From assembly GCA_018817385.1 (NCBI GenBank), contig JAHIUA010000098.1, positions 124,001 to 188,000 of the forward strand: DNA of 64,000 nt, given 5' to 3'. The DNA comes from Pseudomonadota bacterium (lineage in GTDB: Bacteria; Desulfobacterota; Desulfobulbia; Desulfobulbales; Desulfocapsaceae). Shown here piece by piece: positions 1 to 5,877 of the stretch (the stretch's first letter is position 1; each line of letters opens with the position of its first letter). Under the pieces are notes generated by a model, which was not told the origin of the DNA, did no database searches, and worked only from the letters and a program-made list of their open reading frames with translations. Both the position numbers and the translations under genes were made by a program.

Positions 1-353
1 ATCGTCGCCAGAATCTTCGCCTTGCACTCTCGTGCTCTGTTGCCACTGTCCTCCTGGACAGCAAAGGAGAGGTTACGGAAACCACATTTAAAGGCGAGGG
101 GAGTGACATCTCTCTGGGAGGAGTATCCTTTTTCTCCAAAATTTCCCAGAGGAAACATGCACGTATGCTTCTTGGCCGGCATGTGAAAATTTCCTTTAGC
201 CGAACAAAGCAAGATGTCCTGGAAACAAGGGCTTCAGGAATTGTAGTGGCCGTTCGTTCCCATCACTCCCCGGATCTCAGACGTTCTATTCATATCTGTT
301 TTGATACCCCTCTGGGGGAAGAAGAACTGCAGGCCCTTATTGATGAAAACTGA
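1..353 (+). CDS. PilZ-domain protein, C-terminal part (5' end outside window)
   Basis: The frame is open from base 3 of the window to a TGA ending at 353, so the first in-frame ATG at 165 is an internal Met, not the start. The fragment begins with RRQNLR and carries DISLGG about 33 residues later. This is the RxxxR plus [D/N]xSxxG pair that binds cyclic di-GMP in PilZ domains. The remaining C-terminal half is the expected beta-barrel (KISFSR, ASGIVVAV, IHICFD). No further domain follows, so this is either a stand-alone PilZ protein or a larger protein ending in PilZ. What it controls cannot be told. A second PilZ gene lies at 34369-34680. Confidence 0.8.
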   Translation, partial: RRQNLRLALSCSVATVLLDSKGEVTETTFKGEGSDISLGGVSFFSKISQRKHARMLLGRHVKISFSRTKQDVLETRASGIVVAVRSHHSPDLRRSIHICFDTPLGEEELQALIDEN

Positions 354-386
354 GTTCTTCTGCCACTCGGGACCTCTGTTAGTCAG

Positions 387-505
387 GTAATGGCCGCTAA
401 TTGGTAAACAACCGCTCTGTACCTGTGCAGCAGTGCTTGAGCTTCGTTCATTCAGGACTCCCAGGCATACCCGTGCTATTCGAGAAGACCTCAATGGACG
501 AAGAT
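387..505 (+). repeat. Intergenic repeat family 1, copy A
   Basis: This is one of three related copies. A 14-base block AATTGGTAAACAAC (399-412) is followed 90 bases later by CCTCAATGGA (489-498). Between them lie CTGT..AGCAGT, a TTCGTTC block and GCATAC-C-CGTGCT. Copy C (22500-22620, minus strand) has the same blocks at 91-base spacing. Copy B (16005-16100) shares mainly the first 50 bases. Copy A lies just upstream of the primase/helicase-like gene, which shows that the frame before 550 is not protein. Its function is unknown. Confidence 0.6.
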
Positions 506-549
506 GGATTGCCGCTGCCCAGAGACAATTTTTCAAGAGATTGACACGT

Positions 550-2331
550 ATGGATCAGCATGAAGCTATAGCAAGTCTCTATCGACGCAATCTTTCTAAT
601 CCGCAGGTTGAAAAAAACTTTCTTACTGCCGATTGTCCTTTCTGCCGTGCAAAAGGATTTGATCCGCAGGGGCGCTTTGTCGTCTTCCTCAAGAGAGAAG
701 GCTTTTTTCATGGCTATTTCCGCTGTCTCAATCGCTGCGTTCCCGGAGGATTTCCCCTCTGGTTCGCCAAACTGTCAGGGATTGATCCGGCCCAGGTGCC
801 TGGTTTTGATCCAGATCGGGAGCCGTTACTCAAGAAAACCGATTATCCCGTTACAAATCTCAACCAGGAGATCAGGTCCTTTCAGGGCAGTATGACCAGC
901 GCTCTGCTGGCTCACTTTCACGAGGCTGGAATAGAAGAAGAGCTTCTGGCTGAGCAAGCTGTCGGATTTAATGGCCGCTATCTGGTCTATCCGTATGTTC
1001 AGGAAGATGGGAATTGTTATGCGGCTCGCTGCGTCTTCCCGGGACGAAAGGCGGATTTCTTCTGGCATGGTGATGAGACGACCTTTGCCGGGAAGTCTCG
1101 GATTTTTAATGTCCAGGATATAGGCTATTGTGAAAATGGCAGCCTCTTCCTCTGTGAGGGAGAAGACAATCTTCTCGCCCTCAAGCAATTGGGCTATCCC
1201 GGCGTTGCCGTGCCAGATCATCAGAATCTGGAAAATATTGATCCGCAGCAGTTTGCCTTTATCAAGACCCTTTTCCTGGTCACCACCAACAGCGGCGAGT
1301 CTGATATCAGTATGCGCAAGGTCGCCTCTCGCATTGGCTATAAGGTCCGTCCTTTCAAGTGGCCTGTGGGGCTGGCGAAAGAGTATACACTCTGGCAGCT
1401 GGCAAAGGATAAGGGCAAAAATTTTCGCAGTGCCGTCTCCGCACTGATCAAGAGTTCCCGGGCCTTTTCTCCCTTTGCCACGCCTGCAAGAGAACATGAT
1501 CGTTTTTTTGAGCAGCTCTCCATGGAGGCAGGGACCTCTTATGCAGCCCTGAGGTCAGGATTTCCCCTCCTGGATCAGGCCCTGGACGGTATCCACGGAA
1601 TCAATATTATAGGTGGCGCTCCTAAATCTGGAAAGTCCATGTTTATGATTCAGATGGCAACAGAGATGGCCCTGCGCAAGATCCCGGTACTCTATTATGA
1701 TTTTGAAAATGGCAGGCAAAAGATCTATCAGCGAACTCTGAGCCGTCTCAGTAGATTGTCGACAGAGGCCATACGGCAACATGAATTCGGGGAGATGGAA
1801 GAGGAGCGTTATGAGCAGGCCTGTTCCCGTTTTAAAGAGATGCTTACCTTTTTTCGAGTGATCAATGACAGGCAGGTGACTCCTGAAATCATGCGTCGGC
1901 ACATTGATTTTATTCGTCATGAGACCAACTGTGAGTATACCGTTGTGGTCATAGACAGCCTCCATAAATTGCCTTTCAAAGATTTTTCCGAGCGCAGGAC
2001 AGGCATTGATGCCTGGCTCAGACATCTGGAATCCATCCGTGATGAGTTGCATGTTTCTTTTTTGGTTATTTCAGAACTTTCCCGTGGGAATGGCGACAGT
2101 TATGGAGAGACCCCACACCTGGGTGTCTTTAAAGGCTCGGGGGATATCGAATACAGTGCTGACAATGCCATGGTTCTTTTTCCTGACTGGGATCCTTTGC
2201 GTTCTGTTGCCGAGCAGCAACGCAAGAATAAACTCTGGCTGGTTGCCAGTCGTGAGCATAGTCCCGGCCTGGTTGCCGACTATGAGTTGGATTATCCTTT
2301 CTGGGGGGTTGTAGAACGTGAACATCGGTGA
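550..2331 (+). CDS. Zinc-finger / Toprim-like / RecA-like helicase fusion (primase-helicase-like)
   Basis: This is a 593-residue protein that resembles phage- and Twinkle-type primase-helicases in layout. From the ATG at 550 it has a zinc-ribbon-like set (C29-x2-C32 and C59-x3-C63), a Toprim-like stretch around 198-211 (LFLCEGEDNLLAL, Glu 203), and a RecA/DnaB-like ATPase with Walker A GGAPKSGKS at 355-363. The Walker B-like strand VVVIDS is at 465-470, and there is a late SREHSPG segment. An open frame runs back to a GTG at 433, but that part is repeat copy A and does not look like protein, so ATG 550 (AAGAGA upstream) is preferred. Family knowledge suggests DNA unwinding or priming. Residues for primer synthesis are not proven. 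It could be a domesticated phage replication gene or a DNA repair ATPase. It stands alone between a PilZ gene and a convergent secreted protein. Confidence 0.65.
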   Translation: MDQHEAIASLYRRNLSNPQVEKNFLTADCPFCRAKGFDPQGRFVVFLKREGFFHGYFRCLNRCVPGGFPLWFAKLSGIDPAQVPGFDPDREPLLKKTDYPVTNLNQEIRSFQGSMTSALLAHFHEAGIEEELLAEQAVGFNGRYLVYPYVQEDGNCYAARCVFPGRKADFFWHGDETTFAGKSRIFNVQDIGYCENGSLFLCEGEDNLLALKQLGYPGVAVPDHQNLENIDPQQFAFIKTLFLVTTNSGESDISMRKVASRIGYKVRPFKWPVGLAKEYTLWQLAKDKGKNFRSAVSALIKSSRAFSPFATPAREHDRFFEQLSMEAGTSYAALRSGFPLLDQALDGIHGINIIGGAPKSGKSMFMIQMATEMALRKIPVLYYDFENGRQKIYQRTLSRLSRLSTEAIRQHEFGEMEEERYEQACSRFKEMLTFFRVINDRQVTPEIMRRHIDFIRHETNCEYTVVVIDSLHKLPFKDFSERRTGIDAWLRHLESIRDELHVSFLVISELSRGNGDSYGETPHLGVFKGSGDIEYSADNAMVLFPDWDPLRSVAEQQRKNKLWLVASREHSPGLVADYELDYPFWGVVEREHR

Positions 2332-2367
2332 GGAAGAGACTAAGGTGCTGTCGCGCTGCCCCTTGTT

Positions 2368-3390
2368 TTACTCTTTGTCCTCTCTGTGGTCACTGACCTG
2401 GTCATGCCGTATCGGTGCCGTGCGGACGAAGGTCTTGTTGGCTTCCCTGCTGTACAGGAACCACTTCTCTCTCTCTTTGTCGAGAAATACGGTTATGCCT
2501 TCTCCGCCTGCAAAACCGTCCCATGTCCTTGCCTTGCTCAGTTTGTCCGGGGTCTCGGCACTCGCCGTATAGACCTCAATCCGCTCCCAGTTACTTCTTT
2601 TCTGGAAGAACATTACACTCTTGGTGTCTGATAGCCAGTGAATATCTCCGCCGCTGCCGTAGAAGGCAGGTTCCTCTAGCAGGAGTTTACTCCTGACAAA
2701 GGATGTCGAAGAGTCTCCTGTCGCCAGACAGAGTCGCCAAGCAGAAATATGGATGCCTTTGGCGAAATAATAGAGCGACCATTTGCCATTGCTATGGCTG
2801 ATGCCGGTTGGGCCGAGTTCATCGCCATAGCCGACGACAGAGGGATTACTGTGATCCAGAACCAAAATCGGCCTGCTGAAATGTTTTCCGTCCCTGGAGG
2901 TGACCAGATGGATATCAGCCCACACTTGATCCGTACGGGCATTTTTTGCGGACATGGTGTTGAGGTAAAGAAGGATCCTGTCGTCGACGACGATGGCCTT
3001 GGCCCCGAATATACCCTCTTCGTCATTATTGGCGGGTGACCAGGAGAGTATTGGATTCCCATCATACCTGGTGAAATCAATGCCATTGGAACTTGTTGCC
3101 AGACCCAGCTTTCTGTGTGCCGGTCCCTTGTCATGGGCACGTTTCCCATCGGATCCGATATAGTAGAGATAGTAGGTTCCGCTGAGCTTTACGACAGTAC
3201 ATGGGGTGATTGCTCCGGGTGGGGAATCATCCCAGGACCCTTGCCCTCCCAAACGCAAACCGACTATCTCTTTGGGGGGGGACCACTCATCTCTTTCGGG
3301 GATCAAAACTTCGGCGTCAGACACAGAGCCTAAGCTCAAGTTGACTGCTAAGAGAATGGTGAGAACAATTTTGCTATGAGTCAGCTGCAT
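2368..3390 (-). CDS. Secreted five-bladed beta-propeller, glycosidase-like (GH43/GH32-like fold)
   Basis: This protein of about 340 residues has a clear signal peptide (MQLTHSKIVLTILLAVNL..., cleavage near SDAEV). The rest shows repeated blades with motifs typical of GH43/GH32/GH68-like propellers: YYLYYIGSDGKR, GLATSSNGIDFTRYDGNPIL, LVTSRDGKHFSRPIL, KWSLYYFAKG and EKWFLYSRE. The start is ATG 3390, preceded by GGGACAGG. The frame also runs to a TTG at 3414, which lacks a good ribosome site. Such propellers bind or cleave sugars in the periplasm or outside the cell. The catalytic acids cannot be assigned by eye, so hydrolase activity is inference. It is convergent with the primase/helicase-like gene, separated by only 36 bases. 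Confidence 0.6.
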   Translation of the reverse strand: MQLTHSKIVLTILLAVNLSLGSVSDAEVLIPERDEWSPPKEIVGLRLGGQGSWDDSPPGAITPCTVVKLSGTYYLYYIGSDGKRAHDKGPAHRKLGLATSSNGIDFTRYDGNPILSWSPANNDEEGIFGAKAIVVDDRILLYLNTMSAKNARTDQVWADIHLVTSRDGKHFSRPILVLDHSNPSVVGYGDELGPTGISHSNGKWSLYYFAKGIHISAWRLCLATGDSSTSFVRSKLLLEEPAFYGSGGDIHWLSDTKSVMFFQKRSNWERIEVYTASAETPDKLSKARTWDGFAGGEGITVFLDKEREKWFLYSREANKTFVRTAPIRHDQVSDHREDKE

Positions 3391-3895
3391 AGACCTGTCC
3401 CGGCCTTGGTTCAATGTTCAGATTGAGGAATGTTTTTTGCGTATGTATGCCCTTGTGACTCCATCCCTCCTCTAGAGGCTTCGACCGTGGAGCTGGTTTT
3501 TTACCCATTCATTGGTTGGTTGGCGATACTCAAGGGCTATATGAGGTATCCCTTAGCCCGCAACGAATAGTTTTTCACCTGTACTGCCTTAGCTCAGTTG
3601 CATTTTTCAGTTGAACTGGAAGATTTTACCACGCAACACCTGGACCAACAACAGGTTCCCAGCTGGTTGTAATGGGGTGTCTCCTGGAGGGCCAATTGTT
3701 GTGTATTTAAAAAATTGGTTTGTGGAGAGGATAATGAAGAGGATAAGCAAGGAACAGTTTTTGACAAGTCCTTTTTTTTTTTACAGTAAATGTGATATAA
3801 TACCAGTAAGTCAAGTGGATACTCTGTGTTGTGGCTCGTTGAGTCAAACAGACATCCAGAGAACGGGCAGGACAGACGATGGGGAGCAGACCAAG
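3391..3895. other. Intergenic region between divergent secreted-protein genes
   Basis: About 500 bases separate the propeller gene (minus) from the protease gene (plus). It contains a short GGGCTA...TAGCCC inverted repeat (about 3533-3560), T-rich tracts and a T12 run at 3769-3780. An open frame upstream of 3896 in the protease frame (from 3611) has no signal-peptide or family character and lies before a good start, so I treat it as untranslated. I see no known RNA motif. Confidence 0.5.
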
Positions 3896-4528
3896 ATGGA
3901 TAGACGTGATTTCATAAAAATATCATCGAGCACAGTCGGTTTAAGCCTCTTGAGCCTCAGTAGCAGCGCGCAGGCCTTGTTGAATTGTAGCCCCTTTGAT
4001 GCCTTGGGCAGACAACAATGTGAGGCAGGCATTGATTCATTGCTTGCTGCCCAAACTTCTAGCATCACTGGTGGTCAGTATGTGTCTCGATGGTGCTGGG
4101 TGGCCTGTATCGAAATGGTTTTTGGGTATCATGGTCTTAATCTGTCTCAGGAGCAAATAGTCCAAAACGCCTGGGGCAATATTGAAAGGATGCCCGGTCA
4201 ACCTCGCGATATTGTTACGGGCTTAAGTCGAAATTGGCGCGATTCCAGTCGGGTGAGGTTTTTTGTCTCAGGTGAGTCGTATCCTCCTAATCCAATAACT
4301 GTCTCACAGGACCTGTCTAGAAACTTTCCATTGATTATCGGGAATATGGGCCATACCATGGTGGTAACGGCAATGAAATATGAGCTCGACAAATGGGGCA
4401 ATGGCCAGGTGAAAGAAGCTGCTGTAAGAGATCCCTGGCCAGGTGAAGGACGACGAACACTTTCCGCTCAGGAGTGGTTGGGGACCTCTTTTGTGACCTG
4501 CCTTCGAGTCACCTGTGATTGTATCTAA
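3896..4528 (+). CDS. Tat-type exported papain/C39-like cysteine peptidase
   Basis: This 210-residue protein starts at ATG 3896, with GGGGAG nine bases upstream. The N-terminus MDRRDFIKISSSTVGLS is a twin-arginine signal (RRDFIK), followed by a hydrophobic stretch and an SAQA cleavage site. The mature part has the papain-like active-site arrangement: Gln in GGQYVSRWCWVAC, with the nucleophile Cys in WCWVAC, a His in NMGHTMVV, and a late R-D-PW segment that may hold the third catalytic residue. This matches the Peptidase_C39-like / papain-like families used for bacteriocin leader cleavage or secreted proteolysis. The substrate is unknown and no bacteriocin or ABC transporter gene is adjacent. 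The gene stands alone. Confidence 0.65.
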   Translation: MDRRDFIKISSSTVGLSLLSLSSSAQALLNCSPFDALGRQQCEAGIDSLLAAQTSSITGGQYVSRWCWVACIEMVFGYHGLNLSQEQIVQNAWGNIERMPGQPRDIVTGLSRNWRDSSRVRFFVSGESYPPNPITVSQDLSRNFPLIIGNMGHTMVVTAMKYELDKWGNGQVKEAAVRDPWPGEGRRTLSAQEWLGTSFVTCLRVTCDCI

Positions 4529-4548
4529 CCAATATGTCTCCTCAAAAT

Positions 4549-4705
4549 CCGCCGCCAAGCAGGCAAACAGAGCATTTCCCTTGCTTCAGGAACAAAACCG
4601 TTGTCGCCATACTGACAGGTTTGCCTGCGAGTAGTTTTGTTCCCGGCCGGAAATATGCACCATCTTCCAGCTTCTTCTGCCGATCTTGCTGGCCAAGGTA
4701 ACACA
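4549..4705 (-). repeat. 3'-UTR repeat family 2, copy 1
   Basis: On the plus strand this region holds TTGCCTGCGAGT (4621-4632) and ATCTTCCAGCTTCT (4662-4675). The same two exact blocks occur at 11642-11653 and 11694-11707, and weaker similarity extends further out on both sides (GCCA-GC, AGAG-AT-TC-CTTG, CAGG-A-AAAACC). In both copies the block ends exactly 36 bases short of the last base of a minus-strand gene: the amidotransferase gene here and trmFO there. The element therefore lies at the same place in two 3' untranslated regions. No open frame is conserved between the copies. Confidence 0.6.
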
Positions 4706-4710
4706 CTGTC

Positions 4711-5841
4711 TCAGCGAGGAAATGTTTCGAACTGAGACCAGACCTCATATTCTTGTCGATGGGCAGGAACAACGATTGTGTTTTCACGCATAGGCTGAAA
4801 ATCAAGGGAGCGATCCCTGTCTGGAATCATGGCATCGACTCCGCATATTTCTGAGGCCATGGCCCATTCACCCGGTTTGCCGCCAATGGAACCTGGGCGC
4901 ATTTTTTTGTGGTCCATGACCATAAGTGTTGTTTCATCCGGTAGCGTCCCTATTACACAATTGGGACCGTCTATGATGAGACGTTTACAGGCATTTTTCA
5001 GTCCCTTGAGGAAAATTCCCTGGGGATGACTAGCAAGTTCGTCAATGTTCAGGGGGGTGATCACATGTTTGAATGCCGCCAGAGGAAGTTTTAATTCTCG
5101 CAGGAGATAATGAAGGATGTGGGTGAATACCTCGCTGTCACTCTGGTAGCCGACATATCCAGGAAATTGTCGGCTTTCCAGCCATTCCCTGATTGGCCAG
5201 AAGGCTGTGTTCTCACCGTTTGTCATTGTGGCGACGCCTTGAAGGAAAAAGGGATGACAGGCGTGCAGATTGACACCCCAGTTGGTATTCTGCCTTCCCT
5301 GGGCCATGACTATACGTGCCTTGAGCCTGTTGTCGTGAAGGGAAAGTGCATCGCCGATGGCGAGGGGCCAGCCTATCTCCTTGATCATGATGACATCCGG
5401 CCAAATGGAAAATACCGAGAGATCCCCTCCGTGTTCTTCCCCGTCTTGTCGGAGCGATAGTCTGGTCATCATTAATTCGTATTCGATCTCCTCCTTGCTG
5501 TATCCGTCCCAATGCTCGGGCAGGCGGTAGACGCGTAAAAAATATTTGTGGCGGTCTTTTGCCTCTATCTTTGAGAAATCGGTTTTAAATTCGTGATCGT
5601 ATTTTTCAGAAAAACCTTTTCCCTCCATATAGTGGTTGAGTCGTTTCAAGGCATCCATCGTATGGGCGACTCCGGACAGTATCGGGTCATAGTTTTTGTA
5701 GTTGAAATCGGCGAATTCGACACCTCGAAGCAGCAGTCCCAGTCCGCTGCCATCATATCCTTCCTGCATGGACTCCATTGCCTGCAGGACACTGTATGGG
5801 GAAAAGGGCGAGGATGCTGTTTTGAGAGCTAAGCGGCACAT
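4711..5841 (-). CDS. Glutamate-synthase-type class II glutamine amidotransferase, orphan paralogue
   Basis: This 376-residue protein starts MCRLALKTAS, so the catalytic Cys2 is exposed after Met removal, as in class II (Ntn) amidotransferases. Other family features visible are GYDGSGLGLLLRG, GIAHT-type GVAHT, QGRQNTNWGVNLHACHPF and MTNGENTAF. It is close to the amidotransferase at 27556-28698 along its whole length, so the two are paralogues. The other copy sits in an operon with the FMN and NADPH subunits, while this one has none next to it. The domain releases ammonia from glutamine. Here it may serve a different synthase-like partner, compete for the operon-encoded partner, or act as a regulated glutaminase. 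The upstream gene on the same strand ends 36 bases before its start, so the two are probably cotranscribed. Confidence 0.75.
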   Translation of the reverse strand: MCRLALKTASSPFSPYSVLQAMESMQEGYDGSGLGLLLRGVEFADFNYKNYDPILSGVAHTMDALKRLNHYMEGKGFSEKYDHEFKTDFSKIEAKDRHKYFLRVYRLPEHWDGYSKEEIEYELMMTRLSLRQDGEEHGGDLSVFSIWPDVIMIKEIGWPLAIGDALSLHDNRLKARIVMAQGRQNTNWGVNLHACHPFFLQGVATMTNGENTAFWPIREWLESRQFPGYVGYQSDSEVFTHILHYLLRELKLPLAAFKHVITPLNIDELASHPQGIFLKGLKNACKRLIIDGPNCVIGTLPDETTLMVMDHKKMRPGSIGGKPGEWAMASEICGVDAMIPDRDRSLDFQPMRENTIVVPAHRQEYEVWSQFETFPR

Positions 5842-5877
5842 AGTATTTACTCCATGAGTAGTAACGGTAAGGCGTTA

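Noticed and set aside
433-549. N-terminal extension of the primase/helicase-like gene from GTG 433
   Set aside because: This stretch is part of intergenic repeat copy A, which also occurs where no such protein is encoded. ATG 550 is the better start.
3611-3895. N-terminal extension of the C39-like peptidase
   Set aside because: It places the twin-arginine signal about 95 residues inside the protein. ATG 3896 has a good ribosome site and exposes the signal.
4542-4805. 87-codon minus-strand frame downstream of the orphan amidotransferase
   Set aside because: It covers repeat family 2 copy 1 and overlaps the amidotransferase gene. The equivalent frame in copy 2 gives an unrelated, interrupted peptide.
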